From NCBI GenBank assembly GCA_050741915.1, contig JBOGEX010000089.1:62001-126000 (forward strand): 64,000 nt of DNA, read 5' to 3'. Under the pieces are notes generated by a model. The model searched no databases. It saw only the letters and a list, made by a program, of their open reading frames with translations, and was not told the origin of the DNA. Below are positions 49,154 to 58,508 of this stretch, one piece after another. This DNA is from JACCTH01 sp050741915. GTDB lineage: Bacteria; Actinomycetota; Acidimicrobiia; Spongiisociales; ZC4RG35. Both the position numbers and the translations under genes were made by a program. Position 1 is the stretch's first letter. Every line of letters starts with the position of its first letter.

Positions 49154-50314
49154 TCACGGGCGGGTGATGACCCGACGCAGTCGCCACGAGGCAATCAGAA
49201 GCAGCACCAGGGCATAGGCTGCCAGTACCGAAATCTCGAGGCCGATGTCGAGGAGGCCTCCGCCGTCGCGAATCTTGGCAAAGCCATCGAGCGCCCAGGC
49301 ATGAGGCGTGAGGTGAGCGACCCGTTGCAACGTGGGTGAGAAAAGCTGAATCGGGAGCATGGCGCCCCCGAGGGCTGCCATCCCCAGGCCGACTATCACT
49401 CCGACACCCCCCGCCTGCTCGGCATTGCGGAAGATGGTCCCCAGGAGCATCGCCGCCCCGGCCCCGACGGCGGAGAAGACGACGACGATGGCGAGAGCTC
49501 CGAGCGGATCGCCCCAGTCGACACCAAAGATCAATAGCGCCCCAGCCATGATGTAAAGGCCCTGCACCGCCACCACCAAGAACCGCCCACTGGCTTCGCC
49601 GGTGATGATGGTCGGCACTGAGGTGGGGGTGGCCAGCATCCGACGCGACAAGCCCAGCTCGCGGGTCTGGATCAGCACCGCCGCACCGGAAAGAGCCGTG
49701 ACGAACATGAACAAGACCAGTTGGCTGGAGGCACCGATGTCGAAGCGCCCGAGAGTGGCAGGGAACAAGGACTCGCCCACTGTTGTCACTGTCACTCCGG
49801 GTGCCGGCAATTGTGACGCGACCATCCGCGCCGTCAGCAGCGCCTCGTCGAAGGGCGCAAGGTTCTGCGAGGCGACGAAGCCGGCGGCATTAGCCGCTAG
49901 AACACTTCGCTGAACGACTTCGCCAATGACCGGACGCAACGCTGCCCCGACTCCGCCGGGGCGGGAGATCAAACCAACTTCGCTCGCATCGCCAGCCGCC
50001 AGCTTCTGGTCGAAGTCGGCGGGAATCGTCAAGGCCGCACTGAGCGAACCGCGTTCCACTCCCTCCACCATTTCCGCCTCGTTCGCCAGCTCAACCAGAT
50101 CGACCCCGTCGGCCGAGCCCAGGTTCTCGATGATCTCTGCTCCCACGGTGCCCGGCGAAGGAGCGAGCACACCAAGACGGGGAGCGAAGCTGCCCCCGAA
50201 TTGGAGTCCGATCAGCAGGATCAATGCCAGAGGAAAGATGAAGATGAAGAAGATCGCTGAGCGATCGCGAAACATCCGAACGAGGTTGTTGCGAGCGATG
50301 GCGAGCACTTTCAT
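49154..50314 (-). CDS. ABC-2 type exporter permease (second)
   Basis: A 386-residue permease: one N-terminal membrane helix (FFIFIFPLALILLIGL), an external domain of about 150 residues, then five helices near the C-terminus with the ABC-2 signature (TRELGLSRRMLATPTSVPTII). ATG 50314 overlaps the stop of the upstream permease as ATGA. The longer reading upstream overlaps that gene and is rejected. It forms a heterodimeric exporter with the next gene upstream. Confidence 0.9.
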   Translation of the reverse strand: MKVLAIARNNLVRMFRDRSAIFFIFIFPLALILLIGLQFGGSFAPRLGVLAPSPGTVGAEIIENLGSADGVDLVELANEAEMVEGVERGSLSAALTIPADFDQKLAAGDASEVGLISRPGGVGAALRPVIGEVVQRSVLAANAAGFVASQNLAPFDEALLTARMVASQLPAPGVTVTTVGESLFPATLGRFDIGASSQLVLFMFVTALSGAAVLIQTRELGLSRRMLATPTSVPTIITGEASGRFLVVAVQGLYIMAGALLIFGVDWGDPLGALAIVVVFSAVGAGAAMLLGTIFRNAEQAGGVGVIVGLGMAALGGAMLPIQLFSPTLQRVAHLTPHAWALDGFAKIRDGGGLLDIGLEISVLAAYALVLLLIASWRLRRVITRP

Positions 50315-51474
50315 GGCGAAACCTGCCTTCGAATCAAGACCGCGGCCACGGCCGATGTAACGACTGCGATCACCATCAGCCAGCCCACCGCTCCGAATGC
50401 AGCCGCCGCCGACTCGCCTCCGGCCAGGTCGGCGAGGCCCCGGCTGAACCAGTAGTGAGGCGTAACGGCAGTGAGCTTGGCCAAAATCCCGCCGTCCTGG
50501 CCGATGGGAAAAAAGGCCCCTCCCAGGAGCCCGAGAACCGTGGCGACTATGCCCTGAATGTTGCCCGCCTGCTCGGGGGTCTTGGCCATGCCCGTCGTCA
50601 CGGCCGAGATGCCTACCGCAGCCAGCACCCCGGAAACGACCAGCAGCGCCACTCCGAGGGGATTTCCCCATTTGGCATTCATGAGAACGATTCCCGCCAC
50701 GATCAAAACCAGCAGCGAGAACACGCCGAGGATGATCGACACAACCGACTTGGCCGCCAGCACCGAAGCCGGCCGGGTCGGCGTTGCCAGAATCCGCTGG
50801 AGAGTGCCATCTCGTCGTTCTTCGAGCAGGCTCAGCAGCCCGGTTTGGGCAGTGAACAGGAGGAAGAACATCGCCATCCCGGCAATAGTCGAGGTATTGG
50901 CATCGAGTTGACGAACATCGGCGGTGACTTCGCCCAGCGAAACCAGGGATTGGCCGGCGGTATCGATCGCTGCCGGAACGACGTCGGTCGGATCGCCGCC
51001 ACTGGCGATGGCGGAGGCTATGGCGACCTGCGTGGTCTGGAGGGAACTGCTGTAGCTGCGGGCGATCCCCGAGGCGATCTGGGTGGCGATGCCTTCATCG
51101 ATGTCGCCCAGCACCTCGAGCTCTCCAATCTCACCCTGGTTGAGATTGACGTCGAAGTCATCTGGAACTACGAAAACTGCCTCGACCTCACCGTCACCGA
51201 GGGCCGCTTCCGCCTCAGCACGATCCGTGAAGGATTGCCACGTTCCACCTATCTGCGTGCTGATTTCCTCGAGTGCCGATGAGGTTGCGGTCGCTTCGCT
51301 TGCGACGAGACCGAGATCGGGAGCAAAGGTCCCGGAGTCGCTGAACGCCGAACCGAAAACCGTGTTAAAGATGAAGGCCAGCGCTAGCGGCGCGATGAGC
51401 CCGATGATGAACACGGACTTGTCTCGGATCCGCAGCCTCAAGTCTTTGATCGCGATGTGGGCAATGTTCCTCAT
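50311..51474 (-). CDS. ABC-2 type exporter permease (first)
   Basis: A 387-residue permease with the same plan as the following gene: N-terminal helix (FIIGLIAPLALAFIFNTVFG), a large external domain and C-terminal helices with LLEERRDGTLQRILATPTRPASV. It overlaps both neighbours by 4 bases. ABC-2 exporters of this form move drugs, lipids or peptides; the substrate here is unknown. Confidence 0.9.
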   Translation of the reverse strand: MRNIAHIAIKDLRLRIRDKSVFIIGLIAPLALAFIFNTVFGSAFSDSGTFAPDLGLVASEATATSSALEEISTQIGGTWQSFTDRAEAEAALGDGEVEAVFVVPDDFDVNLNQGEIGELEVLGDIDEGIATQIASGIARSYSSSLQTTQVAIASAIASGGDPTDVVPAAIDTAGQSLVSLGEVTADVRQLDANTSTIAGMAMFFLLFTAQTGLLSLLEERRDGTLQRILATPTRPASVLAAKSVVSIILGVFSLLVLIVAGIVLMNAKWGNPLGVALLVVSGVLAAVGISAVTTGMAKTPEQAGNIQGIVATVLGLLGGAFFPIGQDGGILAKLTAVTPHYWFSRGLADLAGGESAAAAFGAVGWLMVIAVVTSAVAAVLIRRQVSP

Positions 51475-52412
51475 ACGTCTCGCAAGGCCTTTCCGGTCAA
51501 ATGGAGGAATACCGCCTCAAGGTCGGGTTGCTCAATCTCCACCCCCGAGACCGACATGCCTGCTTCCCCCGCCTTCGAAAGGATGGTGGCCAGATGGGCG
51601 CTCGCATCCTCTACCAGCATGGTGACTCCCGATTCGCTTTCTCCTGCCTCGGCGACTCCATCTGACGTCGACAACCGGCGCACGACCTCGGACAGCGATC
51701 CGGAGCCGGTAATAGTCACTCGATCTCTCTCGCCGACCAATTCCACCAGCTCGCGGCGGGTGCCTTCGGCGATGATCTTCCCCTGATCGATGATCCCCAC
51801 TCGATCGCAAAGGCGTTCGGCCTCTTCCATGTAATGAGTGGTGTAGAGGACGGCGATACCGGCCGAGGAAAGCTCCTCGACTGCTTCGAGGATGGCATTG
51901 CGGGACTGGGGGTCTACTCCGACCGTCGGCTCATCGAGGATCAGCAGTTCGGGGTTGTGAAGGAGGCCGATGCCGATGTTGAGACGGCGCTTCATTCCTC
52001 CGGAGAACTCCTTGGTGAGATCCTTCTGGCGTTCGTCAAGGCCAACCACCTCGAGGACCCGCTCGGCCCGCTGGGCCAGCTCGGCTCCCCCCATCCCGTA
52101 GAGGCGTCCAAAAAATTCGAGGTTCTCCCGGGCGGTCAGGTCGGGGTATATGGCCAGCTCCTGGGGCACCAATCCCATCCGGCGCTTGGGCGTCACCGAC
52201 TTGGGGCTGATCAGCTCGCCCCCCACCCGCACCTCGCCCTCGTCGGCCTGCAAAAGGCCGGCGATCATCGAGATGGTCGTGGTCTTGCCGGCGCCGTTGG
52301 GTCCCAGCAGTCCATAGGTCTCGCCCTCGCCGATTGTGAATCCGACCCCATTGACTGCCATCAGGTCACCGAAGCTCTTGGCCAGCCCCTTCGCCACCAT
52401 GACATCGGTCAT
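51471..52412 (-). CDS. ABC exporter ATP-binding protein
   Basis: A 313-residue ATPase of the DrrA/NatA group. It has Walker A GPNGAGKTTT near residue 37, the Q loop in GLVPQELAIYPDLT, signature EFSGGMKRRLNIGIGLLH, Walker B LLILDEPTVGVD and the switch His in YTTHYMEEAERL. The last 80 residues form the accessory domain of this group. It leads the three-gene exporter operon. Confidence 0.93.
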   Translation of the reverse strand: MTDVMVAKGLAKSFGDLMAVNGVGFTIGEGETYGLLGPNGAGKTTTISMIAGLLQADEGEVRVGGELISPKSVTPKRRMGLVPQELAIYPDLTARENLEFFGRLYGMGGAELAQRAERVLEVVGLDERQKDLTKEFSGGMKRRLNIGIGLLHNPELLILDEPTVGVDPQSRNAILEAVEELSSAGIAVLYTTHYMEEAERLCDRVGIIDQGKIIAEGTRRELVELVGERDRVTITGSGSLSEVVRRLSTSDGVAEAGESESGVTMLVEDASAHLATILSKAGEAGMSVSGVEIEQPDLEAVFLHLTGKALRDV

Positions 52413-52477
52413 CGTTTTCTCTCCTTCTTTCCTACCCGGTCGATCAGTTGCTGCATCGCTTGCAAGTGTTCTCCCAT

Positions 52478-52527
52478 GCGAACCCTGGGTTGAGCCGGCG
52501 AAACCGACGCCTACGGCCCACAGAATC
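52478..52527 (+). repeat. Intergenic hairpin repeat, copy 3 of 3
   Basis: GCGAACCCTGGGTT is followed by GAGCCGGCGAAACCGACGCC and TACGGCCCACAGAATC. Twenty-eight bases are identical to the inverse of 11603-11652, and both ends match 40132-40183. Here it lies between the radical SAM gene and the exporter ATPase gene, on the strand opposite to both. Confidence 0.85.
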
Positions 52528-52537
52528 TAAGAACGGG

Positions 52538-53845
52538 CTACTGAGAGGTGATCGCGAGCACCTGGGACGGAGTTGGTTCCGCGCAGCAGAACCAAGGCTC
52601 AGTGAGATGAGGTCGCCTTCGATCTTCAACCTTGGGCATTGGCTCGGAGAACACGAACTCCCACATCCTGGCCAAGGTCTGGAGGGGTGAACGGCCCGCT
52701 CCGGCTTCGGCGATCTGCGCCAGCGCCCGCTGCTGTTCTTCAACTTCTGCCGACGCCGACCAGAAATGACTCAAAGACGCCTCGTCATAGTCCCCCATCC
52801 CGGGAGCATCGGCAAGGAGGCTTCCCGGCGGGACCAATAGCCGAATGGAGAGCTGGACCGGATCGACCGTGTCGAGCAAGTCATGCGCCTGGAGAAATCG
52901 GAGGATCGAGGCAAGATCGCCAGGCTCGGACCAGGGCGTGAATGGCAACCACGAGGGTCGGATGTCGATCCCGGCCGCGTTCATGATCGAGACTGCCCGG
53001 CTCATATCGGCGCTGGTGTGACCCTTGTCGAGGGTCTCCAGCACCCGATCGTTCGTCGTCTCGAAGGCCGAAACCACAAACAGCACGCCCAGTTGTGCCA
53101 CCCGGGGCCAGACCGCTTCGTGGTCGAGGACGTGTGAGACCTTCACCGTCAGATCAAATGTGATCGCAGGGAATCGCTCATGGGCCTCGGCCAGTAGATC
53201 CAGCGAATAGCGAGGAGCGTTGAGGAAGTCAGGGTCACCGAAGGTGATGTGAGTGGCGCCGGCAGCCACCTGCTGATCGATGTCGGAGAGCACCACCTCG
53301 GCGCCCGTGATTCGGTATCGACCGTCGTAAACCGCTGGAATCGGACAGTGCTTGCATCGGTGACGGCACCCATGGCTGGCTTCGACGTATCCAACCGTCC
53401 GCTCGTTGTTCCCCAACTTCAGGTGAGCGTACCGATGCAGCGCGGGGAGATTCCCACGATTGGGCTGTGCGAAGCGGTGGCGCCCCAGGTCGACTCGGTC
53501 CGATTCGTCCCCCCCGGCCCAACGCACCAGACTGCTCTCGTATTCGCCGATGATTTGGGTCGTCCCCGACGGAGCGAGTCCGGCATAAAGGCCGTATAAG
53601 GCAATCGGCGCCTGTCGAAAGCTTCGCACGCGCTCGATAGCTGCCCGGACAAGACGCATGGCGGTATGCATCGGAACTGAGAAGGCGATCCGGTCGGCCC
53701 ACGAAAACAGCGCCTCGTTCCATTCCTCCACCGCCAAATCGAGGCAACGAACGTCATGTCCGGCCGCTTCGAGCCGAGCGGCGGGGGAAGCCAAGTGAAG
53801 GGGTTGGTGACCCAACTCGTAGGTTGACACCAAAAGTATCCGCAC
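52538..53845 (-). CDS. CUAEP/CCAEP-tail radical SAM protein
   Basis: A 435-residue radical SAM enzyme with a B12-binding-like N-terminal domain (MRILLVSTYELGHQP) and the iron-sulfur motif C-x3-C-x2-C at residues 160, 164 and 167 (SHGCRHRCKHCP). ITFGDPDF and the later strands form the SAM barrel. The C-terminus reads PWFCCAEPTPSQ: the CCAEP pentapeptide that marks a family in which some members have CUAEP with selenocysteine. The cysteine pair is probably catalytic or metal-binding, but the reaction is not known to me. No obvious substrate peptide gene is adjacent. Confidence 0.88.
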   Translation of the reverse strand: MRILLVSTYELGHQPLHLASPAARLEAAGHDVRCLDLAVEEWNEALFSWADRIAFSVPMHTAMRLVRAAIERVRSFRQAPIALYGLYAGLAPSGTTQIIGEYESSLVRWAGGDESDRVDLGRHRFAQPNRGNLPALHRYAHLKLGNNERTVGYVEASHGCRHRCKHCPIPAVYDGRYRITGAEVVLSDIDQQVAAGATHITFGDPDFLNAPRYSLDLLAEAHERFPAITFDLTVKVSHVLDHEAVWPRVAQLGVLFVVSAFETTNDRVLETLDKGHTSADMSRAVSIMNAAGIDIRPSWLPFTPWSEPGDLASILRFLQAHDLLDTVDPVQLSIRLLVPPGSLLADAPGMGDYDEASLSHFWSASAEVEEQQRALAQIAEAGAGRSPLQTLARMWEFVFSEPMPKVEDRRRPHLTEPWFCCAEPTPSQVLAITSQ

Positions 53846-53868
53846 CGGGTCAGGCTACCGTCGGGCCC

Positions 53869-54762
53869 ATGCAGGGCAGATTTGTCCCTATCGCGACCGG
53901 CCCGTTGTTCGTTCGCAACTTTGGCGGCGAAGGCGCGCCGATCATCGCCGTCCACGGCCTGGGGGGCTCGCACCTGAACTGGGTGCCGGCGGCGCCGTTC
54001 CTCTCCAGGCTCGGTCGCTTCTACGCCTTCGATCTTCCTGGCTTCGGTTACTCCCCACCCCATCGCTCCTATTCGCTGCGCGATCACAAAAACGTGACCA
54101 TCGATTTTCTCGAGGGCCTCGGGGGACAAGCGCTCTTGATTGGGAACTCGATGGGCGGTCTCATCACGCTCCTGGTGGCAGCTGAGCGGAGCGACCTCCT
54201 GACTGGCCTCGTTCTGCTGGCGCCGGCGTCTCCTCCCCGACTCGATGACCCGCGGATCGACCGGGTGGTCGCCAAGCGTCTCCTTCTGCAAGGTGTTCCC
54301 CTCGTCGGAGAGGCGGTGGTCAACCGATATTGGCGATCGACCAGCGCCGCTCAGCAAATTCGCGACACGCTTGCCATCGTCTGTTATCACCCAGAGAGGA
54401 TCCCTCCCGACGTCTGGCCGGACGCCGTTGCCCTCGCCGAGGCGAGACGCCGCCAGCCCTGGGCGATTGATGCATTGGTTCGGTCCGGCCGGTCCACTGG
54501 GGCGGTGCTCGCTCGCCGCCGCGAGTTCGACCAAACAGTCGAGCGAGTTGCGACCCCAACGCTCGTCATCCAGGGAGCTCATGATCGGGTGGTGGCGGGA
54601 TCGGGGCCTGAGCGCATCGCCAAGCTCCGAAGGGATTGGACCCACATCGTCATGCCTGACGCGGGACATTGCCCGCAGCTCGAGGCACCGCGCCAGTTTG
54701 CTCAGTTGGTGGAAGAATGGCGGAAGGCGGAAAACCGGGGGCGAGTAACCTCGTCGACATGA
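53869..54762 (+). CDS. Alpha/beta hydrolase upstream of aceE
   Basis: A 297-residue hydrolase. It has VHGLGGSHLNWVP, nucleophile elbow GNSMGG (Ser near residue 91), the acid in IQGAHDRVV and His in PDAGHCPQLEAP, so the triad is complete. ATG 53869 gives the family start. Its TGA overlaps the aceE ATG (ATGA), so the two are translated together, though no functional link to pyruvate dehydrogenase is known to me. Confidence 0.88.
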   Translation: MQGRFVPIATGPLFVRNFGGEGAPIIAVHGLGGSHLNWVPAAPFLSRLGRFYAFDLPGFGYSPPHRSYSLRDHKNVTIDFLEGLGGQALLIGNSMGGLITLLVAAERSDLLTGLVLLAPASPPRLDDPRIDRVVAKRLLLQGVPLVGEAVVNRYWRSTSAAQQIRDTLAIVCYHPERIPPDVWPDAVALAEARRRQPWAIDALVRSGRSTGAVLARRREFDQTVERVATPTLVIQGAHDRVVAGSGPERIAKLRRDWTHIVMPDAGHCPQLEAPRQFAQLVEEWRKAENRGRVTSST

Positions 54763-57485
54763 CGGACCCCGGCGAGGTCGCCCGGACGCTGCCAGACGAC
54801 TTCGTCCACCAGCTCTGGGACGAGGACCCCGAAGAGACTCAGGAGTGGATTGATTCCCTCGACGCGGTATCTGCTACCGACGGCCCGGTGCGCGCTCGTT
54901 TTCTTCTGGCCAAGCTCCTAGAGAGGGCGCACTCGGTCAATCTCGGGGTGCCGCCGGTCATCACCACTCCTTACGTCAACTCGATTCCTCCTGAAGACGA
55001 GCCCGACTATCCGGGCGACGAGCACCTCGAACGACGCATCCGTCGCTACATACGGTGGAACGCGGCGGTCATGGTGATCAAGGCCAACCATCGCGAGAAA
55101 GGCATCGGCGGCCACCTTTCAACCTTTGCCTCTTCCGCCACCCTTTACGAGGTGGGCTTCAACCACTTCTTCCGGGGTAAGGCGTCCGGCGACCCCGGCG
55201 ACCATGTCTACATTCAGGGACACGCCGTGCCCGGCATCTACGCCCGGGCCTTCCTCGAAGGTCGGCTCGACGAGCAGCACCTCGACAACTTCCGCTTCGA
55301 GATCGCTGGCAACGGACTCTCCTCTTATCCCCACCCGCGTTTAATGCCCGAGTTCTGGGAGTACCCGACCGTTTCGATGGGGCTCGGTCCGATCAACTCC
55401 ATCTACCACGCCCGCTTCAACCGTTATCTCCACAACCGCTCCCTCGACGACACCTCACAGTCAAAGGTCTGGTGCTTCCTGGGCGACGGCGAGTGCGACG
55501 AGCCCGAGACCCTGGGATCGATCTCGCTCGCCAGCCGGGAGAAGCTCGACAATTTGATCTGGGTGGTCAACTGCAACCTGCAGCGACTGGACGGACCCGT
55601 GCGCGGGAACGGCAAGATCATCCAGGAGCTCGAGTCGGCCTTTCGTGGCGCCGGGTGGAACGTGATCAAGGTGATATGGGGATCGGGTTGGGACGCTCTG
55701 CTCGATGCTGATCATGAGGGGGCTCTCGTTTCGGTGATGAACGACACCGTCGATGGCGAGTACCAGCGATACAAAGCGGAAAGCGGCGCCTTCGTCAGGG
55801 AGCGATTCTTTGGCAAGGACCCGCGGGCGCTCGCCTTGGTCGAGAAATGGAGCGACCAGGAGGTCTGGGCCCTGCGCCGGGGTGGCCTCGACTACCGGAA
55901 GGTCTACGCCGCTTACAAGCTCGCCACCGAGCTCGACGGCGCCCCCACCGTGATCCTGGCCAAGACGATCAAGGGGTGGACTCTCGGGCCCGACGTCGAA
56001 GGGCGTAATGCCACCCATCAGATCAAAGAATTGACCAACGCCCAGCTCCGCGAGCTCCGGACCCGACTCTCCCTCGAGGAGGACGTTCCCGAAGAATCCC
56101 TCGAAGGCGACAAGGAGCCGATGTATCTGCGCTTTCCGGATGGGTCCCCCGAGGCGCAGTACCTGCACCAACGCCGCAAAGTCCTCTCGGGTTACCTCCC
56201 CGCCAGAGTGGTCGAAGTCCGTTCTCCGCTCACGCTCCCGCCACCACAAGCGTTCGCAGAGATCTACTCGGGATCTGGCAAGGTCGAAGCGTCGACAACC
56301 ACCGCCTTCACCCGACTGATTCGAAACCTCGCCCGCACCGAGGGGTTTGGTCCCCGGGTGGTGCCGATCGTCCCCGACGAGGCCCGCACCTTCGGCATGG
56401 ACTCGCTTTTCCGGGAGATGAAGATCTACGCCCCAGAAGGTCAGCTCTACGAACCGGTCGACGCCAAGATGCTTCTGACCTACGCCGAATCGCAAGCCGG
56501 TCAAATTCTCGAAGAGGGCATCACCGAGGCAGGTTCGATGGCCTCCTGGACCGCCGCTGCCACCTCATACGCCGTGCGTGGGGTACCAATGGTGCCTTTC
56601 TTCATCTTCTACTCCATGTTCGGATTCCAACGAGTTGGAGACCTGATCTGGTCGGCCGGCGATGCCCGCGCCCGGGGTTTTTTGCTCGGTGCCACAGCCG
56701 GCCGCACAACTCTCGCCGGCGAGGGTCTCCAGCATCAGGACGGTCACAGCCTCGTTCTTTCTGTCACCAACCCCGCCTGCGAGAGCTACGACCCCGCCTT
56801 CGCCTACGAGGTCGGAACCATCATCGAGGGAGGACTCGGCCGGATGTACGGCGACAACCCTGAGGACGTGTTCTTCTACCTCACCCTCTACAACGAGAAC
56901 TACCCGCAACCGCCCCGACCCGACGGCATCGCCGATGACATTCTCCGGGGCATCTATCGCTTTAGCCAGGCACCGGTGGGAAACAACCATCGGGCGACGA
57001 TCCTCTTCTCTGGGACCGCCAACCTCGCCGCCCGCAAAGCGCAGGTGGATCTCGCCGACAATTACGGCGTGGGAGCCGAACTTTGGTCGGTGACCTCCTA
57101 TCAAAAGCTCAGGGGAGAAGCGATCGGGATCGAGCGCTGGAACCGGCTCCACCCCACCGAAGAGCCACGGCAGCCCCATATCAGGTCGATACTCAACGCC
57201 ACCGAGGGTCCGATCGTGGCGGTGACCGACTTTATGAAATTGGTACCCGACCAGATCGGGCGCTTCGTGCCTCGCGATTACATAACCTTGGGCACGGACG
57301 GCTTTGGTCGCTCCGATGGTCGGGCCGCATTGCGCCGGCACTTCGAAACCGACAGCGGCCACGTTGTCTTGGCGGTGCTCTCGGAGCTGGTCAGAGAAGG
57401 AAAGCTGGAGTCGTCGGCGATCGCAGACGCTATCGCCCGTTACGCCATCAATCCCGATGCGGCCGACCCCCGTCTAGTTCACTAG
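54759..57485 (+). CDS. aceE: Pyruvate dehydrogenase E1 component, homodimeric type
   Basis: A 908-residue E1. The thiamine-diphosphate motif is present as GDGECDEPETLGSISLASREKLDNLIWVVNCN (only GDG and the closing NCN are the key residues), preceded by GGHLSTFASSATLYEVGFNHFF. The C-terminal transketolase-like domain has YSMFGFQRVGDLIWSAGD and LGTDGFGRSD. It decarboxylates pyruvate and acetylates lipoyl-E2. E2 and E3 genes are not in the window. ATG 54759 overlaps the hydrolase stop; earlier Met codons lie inside the hydrolase gene. Confidence 0.96.
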   Translation: MTDPGEVARTLPDDFVHQLWDEDPEETQEWIDSLDAVSATDGPVRARFLLAKLLERAHSVNLGVPPVITTPYVNSIPPEDEPDYPGDEHLERRIRRYIRWNAAVMVIKANHREKGIGGHLSTFASSATLYEVGFNHFFRGKASGDPGDHVYIQGHAVPGIYARAFLEGRLDEQHLDNFRFEIAGNGLSSYPHPRLMPEFWEYPTVSMGLGPINSIYHARFNRYLHNRSLDDTSQSKVWCFLGDGECDEPETLGSISLASREKLDNLIWVVNCNLQRLDGPVRGNGKIIQELESAFRGAGWNVIKVIWGSGWDALLDADHEGALVSVMNDTVDGEYQRYKAESGAFVRERFFGKDPRALALVEKWSDQEVWALRRGGLDYRKVYAAYKLATELDGAPTVILAKTIKGWTLGPDVEGRNATHQIKELTNAQLRELRTRLSLEEDVPEESLEGDKEPMYLRFPDGSPEAQYLHQRRKVLSGYLPARVVEVRSPLTLPPPQAFAEIYSGSGKVEASTTTAFTRLIRNLARTEGFGPRVVPIVPDEARTFGMDSLFREMKIYAPEGQLYEPVDAKMLLTYAESQAGQILEEGITEAGSMASWTAAATSYAVRGVPMVPFFIFYSMFGFQRVGDLIWSAGDARARGFLLGATAGRTTLAGEGLQHQDGHSLVLSVTNPACESYDPAFAYEVGTIIEGGLGRMYGDNPEDVFFYLTLYNENYPQPPRPDGIADDILRGIYRFSQAPVGNNHRATILFSGTANLAARKAQVDLADNYGVGAELWSVTSYQKLRGEAIGIERWNRLHPTEEPRQPHIRSILNATEGPIVAVTDFMKLVPDQIGRFVPRDYITLGTDGFGRSDGRAALRRHFETDSGHVVLAVLSELVREGKLESSAIADAIARYAINPDAADPRLVH

Positions 57486-57490
57486 CTCTC

Positions 57491-58249
57491 ATGGCCCGAA
57501 CCCTGGACGCCCACGATTTCATCTCCTTTCGCGATCCCGACGAAGACCGCTCCTGGTTCTTCGACGCCACTTTCTTGCGCTCGTCATGGACCTGCATTTT
57601 TGGCCGCGGTTGTCTGGGGATCTACACGACTCCTACTCCGGAAATGTCACAGGGGTGCTGTTCGATGGGGGCATGGTTCACCGACGACGAGGACTTGCAG
57701 AAAGTCGAGCAGCACGCCCTCCGCCTCACCGACGAGAACTGGCAGTTTCGCAACAAGGCCGGCGACAAGGTCTGGCGTCAGCGAGGAGAAGACAAGACGA
57801 GCCGTCTGGTGCAGGACGCCTGCATCTTCCTGAACCGACCCGACTTTGCCGCCGGCGCCGGTTGCGCCCTCCACCTCGGTGCTCTGCAAGCGGGCGAAAG
57901 ACCCCTCGATTGGAAACCGAAGGTCTGCTGGCAGCTACCCCTCCGCCTGGAGGAAGACACCGATGGCAACGGCCACGTGACTACGGTCCTGCGCGAATGG
58001 AAGCGCCGCGACTGGGGAGATGGCGGCGACGAGTTTGCCTGGTGGTGCACCGACAGCCCCCTGGCATTCGTCGGCGGAGATCCGGTCTACAAGACGCTGC
58101 GGGAGGAGATTGTCGAGATGATCGGGGCCAAGGTATACCAATTGCTCCTGGAGCACCTGGAACGACCCCAACCCCTCCCCCACCCTGCCCTCCGCCAGAA
58201 GTCACCGCGACGGGCCCAAGGAGTCGCCACGACCCCAGTTCAGGGGTAG
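57491..58249 (+). CDS. Conserved Cys-rich protein, possibly metal-cluster binding
   Basis: A 252-residue soluble protein not firmly recognised. The N-terminal part has cysteines in a pattern similar to YkgJ-type zinc/iron chelating proteins (SSWTCIFGRGCLGIY, then QGCCSMGAWF, later LVQDACIF, GAGCALH, KVCWQLPL and WWCTDS). The last quarter has a long helix (REEIVEMIGAKVYQLLLEHLE). It starts five bases after aceE, so it may be co-transcribed with it. An oxygen- or metal-linked role is only inferred. Confidence 0.7.
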   Translation: MARTLDAHDFISFRDPDEDRSWFFDATFLRSSWTCIFGRGCLGIYTTPTPEMSQGCCSMGAWFTDDEDLQKVEQHALRLTDENWQFRNKAGDKVWRQRGEDKTSRLVQDACIFLNRPDFAAGAGCALHLGALQAGERPLDWKPKVCWQLPLRLEEDTDGNGHVTTVLREWKRRDWGDGGDEFAWWCTDSPLAFVGGDPVYKTLREEIVEMIGAKVYQLLLEHLERPQPLPHPALRQKSPRRAQGVATTPVQG

Positions 58250-58258
58250 AAGCCTCGT

Positions 58259-58286
58259 TGTCGCAATTTGCTAGCATTATGCGACA
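58259..58286. promoter_or_regulatory. Operator-like inverted repeat directly before vapB
   Basis: TGTCGCA (58259-58265) and TGCGACA (58280-58286) are perfect 7 bp inverted arms, 21 bases centre to centre. The right arm touches the vapB start codon. TAGCAT inside the repeat could be the -10. Autorepression by the VapBC complex is expected for this family. Confidence 0.75.
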
Positions 58287-58508
58287 TTGAAGACTCTTTA
58301 TTTGCGCAACGTGCCGTCCGAGGTCAGCCAGGGCCTGGAGCGCTTGGCGGAGGACGCTGGCATGTCGGTATCGGCCTTTGCTCTGCGAGAGCTGGCAGAG
58401 GTGGCCCGTCGGGCCAACAACCCCGCCCTGCTCAGGGCACTGCCTGACCTGGCGGTCCCAGCGGAGCTGGTCGTCGCCAGCCTCGATGAGGGCCGTGACG
58501 CCCGTTGA
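58287..58508 (+). CDS. vapB: VapB/FitA-type antitoxin
   Basis: A 73-residue ribbon-helix-helix protein (TLYLRNVPSEVSQGLERLAEDAGMSVSAFALRELAEVARR) whose pattern places it with FitA/VapB antitoxins: an N-terminal beta strand and two helices for DNA binding, then a tail that blocks the toxin. Start TTG 58287 has no ribosome binding site and directly abuts the inverted repeat, so the message may be leaderless. It overlaps the toxin gene by 4 bases. Confidence 0.88.
   Translation: MKTLYLRNVPSEVSQGLERLAEDAGMSVSAFALRELAEVARRANNPALLRALPDLAVPAELVVASLDEGRDAR

Noticed and set aside
53419..54669. 416-codon minus-strand frame across the radical SAM and hydrolase genes
   Set aside because: It crosses two well-supported genes and shows no family motif.
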